A DNA stretch of 53,951 nucleotides, taken from positions 1-53,951 of the forward strand of contig DWZH01000055.1 of assembly GCA_019118275.1 (NCBI GenBank). Direction: 5' to 3'. Source of the stretch: Candidatus Brachybacterium merdavium. Its GTDB lineage: Bacteria > Actinomycetota > Actinomycetes > Actinomycetales > Dermabacteraceae. The notes below the pieces were generated by a model. The model was not told the DNA's origin. It searched no databases and worked only from the letters and a program-made list of their open reading frames with translations. The position numbers and the translations under genes are program-made. Positions 1-8,459 of this stretch are shown in pieces (the first letter of the stretch is position 1; each line of letters starts with the position of its first letter).

Positions 1-972
1 CGGCGGCTGCGTCGCGTCGTGGTCGTCGTCATGGATCGGCACGTGGGCCTCGGGGATGTCCTCGTAGGAGGCCGGGTCCGAGATCGGCTCGAGGTGGGTG
101 AGCACCGTCAGGTCCGGAAGGGCCGCGCACAGCTCCTGCTCGAGGTCCTCGATGTAGTCGTGGCCGATCTTGACGGTCCACTCGTCGGGCACCAGCACGT
201 GCACGTTCATGTACTTCTGCTGGCCGGCCTCCCGGGTCTGCAGTCCATGGAACGTGATCGTGCCGTCGGTGCGGCGGCGCAGGATCTCGGTGATGACCTC
301 GTGATCGTCCTCGGGCAGCGCCTTGTCCAGCAGCCCGGAGACGGACTCGGTGATCAGGCCGATACCGGTGACGATGATGTTGACGCCGACCGCGAAGGCC
401 ACCAGCGCGTCCAGGCGCTCCCAGCCGGTCACGACCACCAGGCCCACGCCGAGCAGCACCCCGGCACTGGTGACCACATCGGTCATCAGGTGCTTGCCGT
501 CGGCCCGCAGGGTGATCGACCGGTGCCGGCGCCCGACCCGGATCAGCACGAGCGCCACCAGGCCGTTGAGCACCGAGGCGACCACGATGATCGCCAGGCC
601 CCAGCCGATGTTCTCGAGCGGTCGAGGATTGATGAACCGCTCGACCGCGGTGACCAGGATGACCGCGGCCGCCACGAAGATCATCGCGCCCTCGACGGCA
701 GCGGAGAAGTACTCGGCCTTGGCCCGCCCGTACAGGAACCGTTCGCTCGCCGGCCGGGCAGCGACCTTCAGGGCGATCAGAGCGACCACCGCGGCGACCA
801 GATTGACCGTGGACTCCGCGGCATCGGAGAGCAGGCCCACCGAGCCGGTCAGCGCCCAGGCGCTGGTCTTCAGGGTGATGGTCACGATCGCGGCGCAGAT
901 CGACAGCCAGGCGTACCGGGTCAGATCCATGCGCGGGCCTGCGGCAGGGGAGCCGTTGGGGGAGGCGGTCAT
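1..972 (-). CDS. Cation diffusion facilitator family metal exporter (3' end outside window)
   Basis: Reading leftward from an ATG at 972, the frame stays open to base 1, so the C-terminus lies outside the window. The visible 324 residues hold the CDF pattern: a TM2 motif LLSDAAESTVN, a TM5 HxxxD motif (HLMTDV), about six hydrophobic segments, and the start of a cytosolic C-terminal domain rich in His/Asp (PIHDDDHDATQPP). CDF proteins are proton-coupled exporters of Zn, Co, Fe, Mn or Cd from the cytoplasm. The start lies 2 nt after the stop of the ArsR-type sensor gene, so the two form an operon and the sensor probably represses this exporter. The substrate is inferred from the sensor's zinc-type site, not from the transporter itself. 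Confidence 0.93.
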   Translation of the reverse strand, partial: MTASPNGSPAAGPRMDLTRYAWLSICAAIVTITLKTSAWALTGSVGLLSDAAESTVNLVAAVVALIALKVAARPASERFLYGRAKAEYFSAAVEGAMIFVAAAVILVTAVERFINPRPLENIGWGLAIIVVASVLNGLVALVLIRVGRRHRSITLRADGKHLMTDVVTSAGVLLGVGLVVVTGWERLDALVAFAVGVNIIVTGIGLITESVSGLLDKALPEDDHEVITEILRRRTDGTITFHGLQTREAGQQKYMNVHVLVPDEWTVKIGHDYIEDLEQELCAALPDLTVLTHLEPISDPASYEDIPEAHVPIHDDDHDATQPP

Positions 973-974
973 GC

Positions 975-1349
975 TCAGCGGGCTCCCGTCGGCGGATCGG
1001 GGGCCAAGGATCCGTCGGGCGCGATGTGCTCGAAGATCTGCTCGACCAGTCTCAGCACGTGCGGGTCCTCGACGGTGTAGTAGCTGTGGCGGCCCTCGCG
1101 GCGAGCCGAGACGATCCCGGCCAGGCGCAGCTTGCTCAGGTGCTGGCTGGTGGTGGGAAGGCTCAGTCCCACGTGCTCGGCCAGAGCGCCGACGTCGTAG
1201 GTGCCGGCGCTCATCAGCCACACCAGATGCAGCCGGGCCGGGCTGGCGAGCATCGAGAAGGTATCGGCGGCGGAGGCGAGCTGTGGTTCGGTCGGCTCGG
1301 GCGGATGCCCGGGTGCTGGGATGGCTGGTTCGGTCACGGAGCCCAGCAT
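975..1349 (-). CDS. ArsR/SmtB-family metal-sensing repressor
   Basis: About 125 residues with a winged-helix core (PTTSQHLSKLRLAGIV, then the wing RREGRHSYYTV). The last helix carries D-x-H-x10-H (DPHVLRLVEQIFEH). This matches the alpha5 metal site of zinc/cobalt sensors such as SmtB and CzrA, although the usual fourth ligand three residues later is Pro. The product would release DNA when zinc or a similar ion is high and so induce the adjacent CDF exporter. The frame is open upstream to 1478, but that extension is Arg-rich and unlike the family. ATG 1349 is used here. GTG 1337 is a good alternative because AATGCT lies 7 nt before it, which suggests leaderless translation. Confidence 0.88.
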   Translation of the reverse strand: MLGSVTEPAIPAPGHPPEPTEPQLASAADTFSMLASPARLHLVWLMSAGTYDVGALAEHVGLSLPTTSQHLSKLRLAGIVSARREGRHSYYTVEDPHVLRLVEQIFEHIAPDGSLAPDPPTGAR

Positions 1350-1356
1350 TCCACAG

Positions 1357-1364
1357 TTGCGCAA
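1357..1364. promoter_or_regulatory. TTGCGCAA palindrome upstream of the ArsR gene
   Basis: An 8-bp perfect palindrome lies just upstream of the ATG of the metal sensor. If the AATGCT element before GTG 1337 is the -10, the palindrome sits inside the promoter, where a repressor would act. It is short and may be chance; it is listed as a candidate autoregulatory operator. Confidence 0.3.
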
Positions 1365-1432
1365 TGAACGAAATGACGGGCGTGGCATGGCATGGGCGAG
1401 GAGGAAGAGGACGGCGAGGGAGTGGCCCCGAG

Positions 1433-1484
1433 ACGGTTTTGAGCGCTGGAGAGCCGTGCCGGGTTCTCCAGCGCTCAAAACCGT
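1433..1484. repeat. Perfect 20-bp inverted repeat with 12-nt loop
   Basis: Bases 1433-1452 (starting ACGGTTTTGAGCGCTG) are the exact reverse complement of 1465-1484, with 12 nt between them. It lies between the end of the DEAD-box helicase gene (1605) and the start of the ArsR gene. A 20-bp perfect stem would fold strongly in RNA from either strand. No T-run follows on either side, so it is not a standard intrinsic terminator. It could be a Rho-independent-like stop without a T-tract, a dispersed intergenic repeat, or a protein-binding palindrome. Confidence 0.75.
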
Positions 1485-1604
1485 GAGGGTCTGGGGTCAG
1501 TGCGCATGGATGGTGCGCACTTCGACGTGCCGGGTCAGGGGCTCCGGCGAGGGGTCACGCGACGGTCCGGGTGGGCCCTTCCCGGACCGGCCGGCCCGCC
1601 GTGC

Positions 1605-3059
1605 TCACCGATTGCGCCCCGAGGAGAAGGCCGCAAGCCCGCTGTGCGAGCCTTCGCTGCTGCGAGCGCCGTCGGAGGAGGTGGAGTAGCGCGCGGGAGC
1701 GCTGTCGCGACGGCCACCGCTGCGGGCGGGACGGCCCTCACGGGACTGACCGCCTCGTCCGGCCGAGCGCGAGCGTCCCCGCCCCTGGCCGCGCCCGCCG
1801 CCGGAGCCACGCCCCCGGCCCTGGCCGCGCCCGCCGCTGGAGCGACCTTCGCGGTCGGCGGGATCGGCCTGGCGCGGCTCATGCGTCGGCGTGCGCTCCC
1901 CGGGAGCCAGCTCCGTCAGCACCGGGCTGGTGGCGACCACGGCGGGGTGGTACTTGGGTCGGATACCGGCCTTGCGCATCAGGTCGTGCACATCGCGCTT
2001 CTGGTCCGGGGTCTGCACCGTGATCACGGTGCCGGACTCCCCGGCGCGGGCGGTGCGCCCGGAGCGGTGCAGGTAGGCCTTGTGCTCGACCGGCGGATCG
2101 GCGTGGACCACCAGCGCGACCTCGTCGACGTGGATGCCACGGGCGGCGATGTCGGTGCACACCAGGGTCGCGTCGCGCCCGGTGCTGAAGGCCTCGAGGT
2201 TGCGGGTGCGGGCACCCTGCGAGAGGTTGCCGTGCAGGTCCACGGCCGTCACGCCGCGGGCGGCGAGCTTGCGGGCCAGGTTCTTCGCGCCGTACTTGGT
2301 GCGGGTGAACATGATCGTGCGGCCCGGCGCGGCGGCCAGGTCCTTGAGCACGTCGAAGCGGGCTGCGCCCTCGACCTCGAGCACATGGTGCTCCATGGTG
2401 CCGACCGGGCTGGTCGCCGGATCGGCCGAGTGGGTGACGGGGGAGCTCAGGAAGCGATCGACCAGCTTCTGCACGCCGTTGTCCAGCGTCGCGGAGAACA
2501 TCATCCGCTGCCCGCGTTTCGGCGTGGCCGCCAGGATCCGGGTGACCATGGGCAGGAAGCCCATGTCGGCCATGTGGTCGGCCTCGTCGATCACGGTGAT
2601 CTCGATGCCGCTGAGATCGGCGTGGCCCTGGCCCATCAGGTCCAGCAGGCGGCCGGGGCAGGCCACCAGCACGTCGACGCCGCGTGCCAGTGCATCGACC
2701 TGGGGCCGCTGGCCCACGCCGCCGAACACGACGGTCGAGCGCAGGCCGGCCGCGCGCTCGAGCGGCCGCAGGGCCTCGGCCAGCTGCGAGGCGAGCTCAC
2801 GGGTGGGCGCCAGGATCAGCGAACGGGGTGTGCGGGCCACCCGCTTGCGGGGCTCGGCGCTCAAGCGGGTGGCCAGCGGCAGCAGGAAGGCGTAGCTCTT
2901 GCCGGAGCCGGTGCGGCCACGGCCCAGTACATCGCGCCCGTTCAACGAGTCGGGCAGCGTGGCCGCCTGGATGGGGGTGGGATGGGTGATGCCCTGGGGA
3001 GCCAGTGCATCGACCAGGGAAGCGGGCACGCCGAGGCGTGCGAAATCAGGGGTGGTCAC
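1605..3059 (-). CDS. DEAD-box ATP-dependent RNA helicase with RG-rich tail
   Basis: 484 residues with the full DEAD-box set in order: Q motif (ITHPTPIQ), Walker A (GRTGSGKS near residue 50), PTRELA, CPGRLLDL, DEAD (near 157), SAT, and HRSGRTARAG in the second RecA domain. From about residue 395 the tail is a low-complexity Gly/Arg/Ser region (GRGQGRGRGSGGGRGQGRGR type), which in this family binds RNA nonspecifically. Expected role: unwinding structured RNA in ribosome assembly or mRNA turnover, closest to RhlE/CsdA-like proteins. GTG 3059 is chosen because homology starts at VTTPDFARLG; the frame is open further upstream to 3182 without family similarity. No clear Shine-Dalgarno site was seen. 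Confidence 0.93.
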   Translation of the reverse strand: MTTPDFARLGVPASLVDALAPQGITHPTPIQAATLPDSLNGRDVLGRGRTGSGKSYAFLLPLATRLSAEPRKRVARTPRSLILAPTRELASQLAEALRPLERAAGLRSTVVFGGVGQRPQVDALARGVDVLVACPGRLLDLMGQGHADLSGIEITVIDEADHMADMGFLPMVTRILAATPKRGQRMMFSATLDNGVQKLVDRFLSSPVTHSADPATSPVGTMEHHVLEVEGAARFDVLKDLAAAPGRTIMFTRTKYGAKNLARKLAARGVTAVDLHGNLSQGARTRNLEAFSTGRDATLVCTDIAARGIHVDEVALVVHADPPVEHKAYLHRSGRTARAGESGTVITVQTPDQKRDVHDLMRKAGIRPKYHPAVVATSPVLTELAPGERTPTHEPRQADPADREGRSSGGRGQGRGRGSGGGRGQGRGRSRSAGRGGQSREGRPARSGGRRDSAPARYSTSSDGARSSEGSHSGLAAFSSGRNR

Positions 3060-3327
3060 GAAAGGGTGATCCGTTCTGCTCAGTGCAACCGCCCGGTGGC
3101 ATCCTCGCCCGGCGCTGCGGAGCAGCGATCCTCGGGCCGACGCTGTCACCGTGATCGACTCTTCCGATCCTGCGGCCGGCACGGATGTGGCGCGGTGCTG
3201 GTCGAGACCGTCGGTACGGGACCTGTGCCGCGGCGGGAGGACGGCACGCTCGCCTCACCGTACGCGTCGCCGCGGCCCGGCCGGGCGAATCAGGGCCCCG
3301 ATGTGAGAAACCACCGCTCATCCGCGG

Positions 3328-3333
3328 TAAGGT
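3328..3333 (+). promoter_or_regulatory. -10 element (TAAGGT) for a leaderless LacI-family transcript
   Basis: TAAGGT ends exactly 6 nt before the GTG at 3340. That is the spacing expected when transcription starts at or next to the start codon. There is no Shine-Dalgarno site. A clear -35 is not visible, as is common in actinobacteria. Confidence 0.55.
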
Positions 3334-3345
3334 TCCCACGTGGGA
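3334..3345. promoter_or_regulatory. TCCCACGTGGGA palindrome over the LacI-family start codon
   Basis: A perfect 12-bp palindrome is centred on the first base of the GTG start codon of the LacI-type gene, immediately downstream of the TAAGGT -10. LacI-family operators are short palindromes with a central CG, so this is a plausible autoregulatory site at +1. No matching copy was found upstream of the GH2 gene. Confidence 0.4.
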
Positions 3346-4353
3346 GCGTCGCGTCGGGTCAGCATCAAGGATGTCGCACGCCATGCCGGGGTCTCGTGGA
3401 AGACCGTCTCCAACGTGGTCAACGAGCGACCCGTGGTGCGCGAGGAGACCCGCGACCGGGTCCTGCGCGCGATCCAGGAGCTGGGCTACGTGCCCAACCA
3501 CGTCGGCCGTGACCTGCGTGGCGGGCCCACCCGCACCATCGCCCTGGTGGTCCCCGCGCTGCAGAACCCCTACTTCGCGCGCCTGGCCGAACGGATGCAG
3601 GTCGCGGCTCGCGAGCGCGGCTACACCGTCAGCGTCGAGGTCTCCCTGGGCATCGCCGAGACCGAGCGGGCGCATGTGCGCGGCCTGACCGCGCGGCCCG
3701 TGGACGCCGTGATCATCTCGCCGACCGCCCTGGATCCGGCTGAGCTGCTCGTGCCCGGCGGCCCACGGGTGGTCCTGCTCGGCGAGATGCTGCCGGCGGC
3801 ACCGGAGGTCTCCCACGTGGCGATCGACAACGTCGCCTCAGCGGCCGACGTGGTCCGCCTCCTGGTCGGCCACGGGCGGCGTCGGCTGCTGTTCCTGGGG
3901 GCCGAGGGATCGCTGCGCTCGACCGGCACGGACCGGCTGGCCGGCTTCCGGGCGGCCACCCGCTTCGCCGGTCTCGACGCGGACCCGGAGCTGACCCGCA
4001 CCGTGCGGGCATGGACCCGGGAGGACGGGTATCACGAGATGCTCGCCGTGCTGGAGGCGGGCATCTGGGTCGATGCGGTGGTGGCGGGCAACGACCTGCT
4101 GGCCCTGGGGGCGCTTGCTGCGCTGCAGGAGCGCGGCCTCGCGGTCCCCGAGCAGATCGCGGTGGTGGGCTGGGACGACATCCCCGAGGCCGCCTGGGCA
4201 TGCCCGTCGCTGACCAGCGTCGCCCCGGACCTCGACGCCCTGATCGCCGCCGCGCTGGACGCCGCCCTGGCCGCGTCCGGGCCGCAGGCGGGCGCCGAGA
4301 CCGTGATCGAGCACCAGCTGATCCGGCGCGGCTCCACGCCGTCCGGGACCTGA
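3340..4353 (+). CDS. LacI-family transcriptional regulator
   Basis: 337 residues. The N-terminus is a classical LacI headpiece (VSIKDVARHAGVSWKTVSNV, then the hinge helix region ending VGRDLRGG). It is followed by a periplasmic-binding-protein-like effector domain (IALVVPALQNPYFARLAERM; later VVAGNDLLALGALAAL and VVGWDDIPEA). Such proteins repress sugar-use genes until a sugar binds. The next gene, 120 bases downstream on the same strand, is a GH2 glycosidase, so local control of that gene is the likely job. GTG is the start; the promoter layout suggests a leaderless mRNA. Confidence 0.93.
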   Translation: MGASRRVSIKDVARHAGVSWKTVSNVVNERPVVREETRDRVLRAIQELGYVPNHVGRDLRGGPTRTIALVVPALQNPYFARLAERMQVAARERGYTVSVEVSLGIAETERAHVRGLTARPVDAVIISPTALDPAELLVPGGPRVVLLGEMLPAAPEVSHVAIDNVASAADVVRLLVGHGRRRLLFLGAEGSLRSTGTDRLAGFRAATRFAGLDADPELTRTVRAWTREDGYHEMLAVLEAGIWVDAVVAGNDLLALGALAALQERGLAVPEQIAVVGWDDIPEAAWACPSLTSVAPDLDALIAAALDAALAASGPQAGAETVIEHQLIRRGSTPSGT

Positions 4354-4473
4354 TCCGCACGCCACCCGCGGTCGGCATCGACTCCATGATTCTCACGTTG
4401 CAATTCTGGCGGTGGTGCGATTGACTGGCGCCGACCGATCAGAGCCGATCCGCCCTATCCGAGGAGCTGCCCC

Positions 4474-6423
4474 GTGACCGATCAGACCCCCGAGCTGCCC
4501 GAGCCGCTGACCACCCTGTTCGCCCGCGCCGAGCAGCTGGCGACCCACCTGGACGCTCCGCTGTCGGCCGCCACCGACGTGCCCCGGCCCGAGCACCCGC
4601 GCCCCCAGCTGCACCGGCCCACCTGGTTGAACCTCAACGGCACCTGGCAGTTCGAGATCGACCGCGCCGACACCGGCCGCGAGCGCGGCCTGCTCGAGCG
4701 CGAGCTCGACCGGTCGATCACCGTGCCCTTCGCGCCCGAGACCGAGGCCTCCGGCATCGGCGACCGCGACTTCCTCGAGGCGGTCTGGTACCGCCGCCGG
4801 GTGACCGTGCCGGCGGACTGGGACGGGCTGCGCCCCATCCTGCACTTCGGCGCCGTCGACCACGACGCCACCGTCTGGGCCGACGGGATCGAGGTCGCCC
4901 GCCACCGCGGCGGCTTCACCCCATTCCGTGCGGATCTGGCCGATGCCGGGGTCGGCGCCGGCGACGAGGTCGAGATCGTGGTGCGCGCCCGCGACCCCAA
5001 GGACGCGGCCCAGGCGCGCGGCAAACAGTCCACCTGGTTCCGCCCCACCCACGCCGTCTATCCCCGCACCACCGGCATCTGGCAGACCGTCTGGCTCGAG
5101 GGCGTGCCGACCGACGAGATCCGCTCCCTGCGGATCCTGCCCGCGCTCGCCTCCCGCTCCTTCGGGATCGACGTGCCGCTGTCCCGTTCGACCCCCGGCA
5201 CCCGCCTGGAGGTCACCGCCTCCGTCCCCGGCGGCCAGGAGGTCGCCCGCGCCGAGGTGCGCGCCGACCTGGACCTCGCTCCGCACCTGCGCCTGGAGAT
5301 CCCCGAGGACGCCCTACGGGTCTGGGGCCCGGGCGAACCCGAGCTGTACGCGCTGAGCGTCCGGCTGCTGGCCGCCGACGGCTCCGAGCTCGATGCCGTC
5401 CGCTCCTACGCCGGACTGCGCTCGACCTCGCTGCGGGACCACGAGTTCCGGATCAACGGCGAGAAGGTCTTCCAGCGCCTGATCCTGGATCAGGGGTACT
5501 GGGAAGAGACGTTCATGACCTCCCCCTCGGACGCGGCGATCACCACCGACATCCGCCTCGCGCTCGAGGCCGGGTTCAACGGCGCCCGCCTGCACCAGAA
5601 GGTCTTCGAGGAGCGGATGCTGTTCTGGTCGGACCTGCACGGCTACCTCACCTGGGGAGAGTTCGGCGACTGGGGGATCTCCGGGATGGGCCCCCGGGGG
5701 GACAACCAGCAGCCCACCGCCTCCTTCATCGGGCAGTGGGTCGAGGCCGTCGCGCGCGACATCAACCATCCCTCGATCGTCGGCTGGTGCCCCCTGAACG
5801 AGACCCATCAGGTCCGCCACGACCGCTTCACCCAGCTCGACGACGTCACGCAGGCGATGTACGACGCCACCAAGCTCGCTGATCCCACCCGCCCGGTGCT
5901 CGATGCCTCCGGCTACTCCCACCGGGTGCGCGGGGCCGACATCTACGACTCCCACTCCTACGAGCAGGACCCGCAGCGTTTCCGCGAGGAGCAGGCGGGG
6001 CTGGCCGAGGGCCGACCCCATGCCAACCGGGTCCACCTCGGTCCGGACGACATGCCCTTCGCCGACGGCAGCTTCTCGCTGCCCTTCGCCGGTCAGCCCT
6101 ATTTCGTCTCCGAATACGGCGGGATCTGGTGGAACGAGCAGGAGGCCCGCGAGGCGGCGCAGGCGGAGCGTGCCGGGAACAATGCCGGCCAATCCTGGGG
6201 GTACGGTCAGCGCATCACCAGCGAGGAGGAGCTGTACGAGCGCTTCGAGGGCCTGACCCGCGTGCTCGACGGCGACCCGCTGATGTTCGGCTACTGCTAC
6301 ACCCAGATGACCGACGTGTTCCAGGAGAAGAACGGCATCGTCGACTTCGCCCGCGGCCGCAAGCTGGACCTGGCCCGGCTGCGGGCGATCCAGGAGCAGC
6401 CCGCCGCCTACGAGCAGGACTGA
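4474..6423 (+). CDS. Glycoside hydrolase family 2 protein (beta-galactosidase/beta-glucuronidase type)
   Basis: 649 residues with GH2 layout: N-terminal jelly-roll sugar-binding domain (WLNLNGTWQFEID; AVWYRRRVTVP), an immunoglobulin-like middle domain, and a TIM barrel. Acid/base Glu is at about residue 443 (GWCPLNETH) and the nucleophile Glu at about 547 (FVSEYGG). There is no signal peptide, so it acts on imported oligosaccharides in the cytoplasm. GTG 4474 has a GAGGAG ribosome site at 4461-4466. It is shorter than E. coli LacZ and lacks the LacZ C-terminal domain. The exact sugar cannot be read from sequence. The LacI-type gene upstream is the likely regulator. Confidence 0.92.
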   Translation: MTDQTPELPEPLTTLFARAEQLATHLDAPLSAATDVPRPEHPRPQLHRPTWLNLNGTWQFEIDRADTGRERGLLERELDRSITVPFAPETEASGIGDRDFLEAVWYRRRVTVPADWDGLRPILHFGAVDHDATVWADGIEVARHRGGFTPFRADLADAGVGAGDEVEIVVRARDPKDAAQARGKQSTWFRPTHAVYPRTTGIWQTVWLEGVPTDEIRSLRILPALASRSFGIDVPLSRSTPGTRLEVTASVPGGQEVARAEVRADLDLAPHLRLEIPEDALRVWGPGEPELYALSVRLLAADGSELDAVRSYAGLRSTSLRDHEFRINGEKVFQRLILDQGYWEETFMTSPSDAAITTDIRLALEAGFNGARLHQKVFEERMLFWSDLHGYLTWGEFGDWGISGMGPRGDNQQPTASFIGQWVEAVARDINHPSIVGWCPLNETHQVRHDRFTQLDDVTQAMYDATKLADPTRPVLDASGYSHRVRGADIYDSHSYEQDPQRFREEQAGLAEGRPHANRVHLGPDDMPFADGSFSLPFAGQPYFVSEYGGIWWNEQEAREAAQAERAGNNAGQSWGYGQRITSEEELYERFEGLTRVLDGDPLMFGYCYTQMTDVFQEKNGIVDFARGRKLDLARLRAIQEQPAAYEQD

Positions 6424-6441
6424 GCGCCGCATCATCCGGCC

Positions 6442-7361
6442 ATGATGACCTCGTACCCCTCCGCCGCCTCGACCGTCCGCTCGCTGCTGGGCACGACGGG
6501 CAGCCCCGAACTGGTGCTGCAGCGCCGATACCGCGCCGCGCCGGGCGAGGTGCTGGCCGCCTGCACCGACCTGGAGCGCCTGTCGCAGTGGTTCGGGCAG
6601 GTGGGCGGGGGCCGGCCGCGGTCGGCGACACCTTCACCGCCCGCGTCCGGGGAGTCGAGGACACCTCGGTGACCGGTGAGGTCCTGGCCTGCGCCGCCGA
6701 CGGGCTGAGCATCGCCTGGTCCCCTCCGCAGGAGCGGGAGAGCGTGGTCAGCCTGCGCGTCGCCGCGGCCGGGGAAGGCGAGAGCGAGCTGACGCTGCTG
6801 CACGTGCTGTCCGAGCCCGGCCGTGTCGCCGCCAGCGGCGCTGGATGGGAACAGCATCTGGCATCGCTGGCGCGGCATCTCGAAGGGGAGGGGGCCGACG
6901 CCCCCGCACCCGACGCTGCGGCCGCCTGGGAGACGATGGCCGCCCGGCCGCTCGAGATCCGCTGGCACATCCCCGCCGACCTCGACCGGGTCTGGACGGC
7001 GCTGGCCACCACCGAGGGCCTCGAACCGTGGTGGTGGGGCCACTTCCCCTTCGTCACGATCGACGCCGACGCCGCTCCGGGCGCCTCCTATCGGATCACC
7101 GCGCCCTCGGCCGGGATCGAGCTGGAGGGCACCTACCTGATCGTCGCCCGGCCCCGCCGGCTCTCCTCCACCTGGCGCTGGAGCGAAGCCGGGATCACCA
7201 GCCGGGACGAGGCCGTCGACATCGCCCTGGACCCCGGTGACGGCGGCACCGTGATCACGCTGCGCCACACCGGCCCCTGGGCCGACGACCAGCCTGTGGA
7301 GGACGGCTCGCGGGCCTGGCAGGCCACCCTCGCTGCGCTGGAGAGCGCGCTGCTGCCCTGA
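6442..7361 (+). pseudogene. Two-domain SRPBCC (AHSA1-like) protein, interrupted by a frameshift
   Basis: The ATG frame at 6442 runs 76 codons (VLQRRYRAAPGEVLAACTDL, then SQWFGQVGGG) and falls into noise. The matching continuation (AVGDTFTARVRGVEDTSVTG) is in another frame and reads to 7361. Frames switch at a GGGGG run at 6607-6611: one extra G would restore a single protein of about 306 residues. That protein would hold two tandem START/Bet v1-like AHSA1 domains, the second beginning near RPLEIRWHIPADLDRVWTAL. Such domains bind hydrophobic ligands or Hsp90-type partners. The break may be a real inactivating deletion, phase variation in the G-run, or a sequencing error. Confidence 0.8.
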
Positions 7362-7427
7362 GGGCACATCGATCTCGGCGCCGGCTCCGGAGCCATGTCC
7401 GCGTGCACCCGAGGCCCGGGCCGCTAC

Positions 7428-7433
7428 TACCCT
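7428..7433 (+). promoter_or_regulatory. -10 element (TACCCT) for a leaderless acetyltransferase transcript
   Basis: TACCCT ends 6 nt before GTG 7440, the same layout as before the LacI-type gene. This argues that the acetyltransferase starts at 7440 rather than at the upstream ATG 7395, because the -10 would lie inside the longer reading. Confidence 0.5.
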
Positions 7434-7439
7434 GTGGCG

Positions 7440-8459
7440 GTGACCGCTTCGAATGATCTCCGCTGGACCGCTCTGACCGTCGACGACGTCCCTGCGCTGA
7501 CCGCTCTGCTGAACCGCATCGACGCTGCGGAGGAGCACGGTGAACCAGCCGAGGAACCCAGCATCCGCGAATGGCTGACCATGCCCGGCCAGGACCTTCC
7601 CGACGGCAGCATCGCCGTGCGCGAGGGCGACCGCCTGATCGGGTTCGGGATGGCGGACGTGACACCGTCCCTGGACCCCGACGGGCAGGCCCGCTGCAAC
7701 CTCTCCGGCGGCGTCGACCCTGCCGCCCGCCGCCGCGGCATCGGCACCCGCCTCTACGAGCAGCTCGAGCAGCGCGCCGTCGCGCTCGCCACCGAGCGCC
7801 ATCCCGGCGCACCGGCCGTGCTGCGCACCGCCGGCGGCGTCGATCCGACCCCCGGCACGGCCCCCTCGGCCCCCGGCGGCGGAGCCGATGTGCGGCCGCT
7901 GCTCGAGCGCCGCGGCTACCGGCGCATCCGCAGCTGGCTGAGGATGGTGCGCGAGCTGCCGGGCCCCTCTCTGCCTGCCGTCAGCACCGACCGCATCCGC
8001 GTGATCGCCCCGTCCGACGCCCACCGCGAACCCACCCGCGAGGCGCATATCGCCGCCTTCGGCGACCACTGGGGCTCGACCCCGCCCACTGCGGAGCGCT
8101 GGGCGATCTGGTGGTCCTCCCACACCGCCCGCCGGGACCTGTCCACCATCGCCGTCGGGCCCGAGGGGGAGGTGCTCAGCTACGCGCTCGCCTCCGAGGA
8201 CAAGCCCGGGGTGCTGCACTTCGCGCTGGTCGGCACCCGGCCCACCGCCCGCGGCAGGGGCCTGGCGCGGGCGGTGCTGGGCCGATCGCTCGCCGCGGCG
8301 GCCGCATCCGGATACGGCAGCGCCGAGCTCGAGGTCGACTCCGAGTCCCTGACCGGCGCGACCCGCCTGTACGAGGCGCTGGGCTTCACAGCCGAGAAGG
8401 TGTTCGCCACCTATCAGAAGATGGCCGACCAGCCCGCCCGGACGAGGGTGGAGGCATGA
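7440..8459 (+). CDS. Double-GNAT N-acetyltransferase
   Basis: 339 residues from GTG 7440, holding two GNAT folds. The acetyl-CoA loops are ARRRGIGTRLYEQL in the first half and ARGRGLARAVLGRSL in the second. Tandem GNAT architecture resembles mycothiol synthase (MshD), and only one half is usually catalytic in such proteins. The overall sequence is not close enough for me to call it MshD. The stop overlaps the start of the alcohol dehydrogenase gene (ATGA), so both are translated from one mRNA. An in-frame ATG at 7395 would add 15 residues, but the promoter signal at 7428 argues against it. Confidence 0.85.
   Translation: MTASNDLRWTALTVDDVPALTALLNRIDAAEEHGEPAEEPSIREWLTMPGQDLPDGSIAVREGDRLIGFGMADVTPSLDPDGQARCNLSGGVDPAARRRGIGTRLYEQLEQRAVALATERHPGAPAVLRTAGGVDPTPGTAPSAPGGGADVRPLLERRGYRRIRSWLRMVRELPGPSLPAVSTDRIRVIAPSDAHREPTREAHIAAFGDHWGSTPPTAERWAIWWSSHTARRDLSTIAVGPEGEVLSYALASEDKPGVLHFALVGTRPTARGRGLARAVLGRSLAAAAASGYGSAELEVDSESLTGATRLYEALGFTAEKVFATYQKMADQPARTRVEA

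Noticed and set aside
1350-1478. Longer N-terminus of the ArsR protein
   Set aside because: The extra residues are Arg/Ser-rich, do not match the family, and cover the perfect inverted repeat and promoter region.
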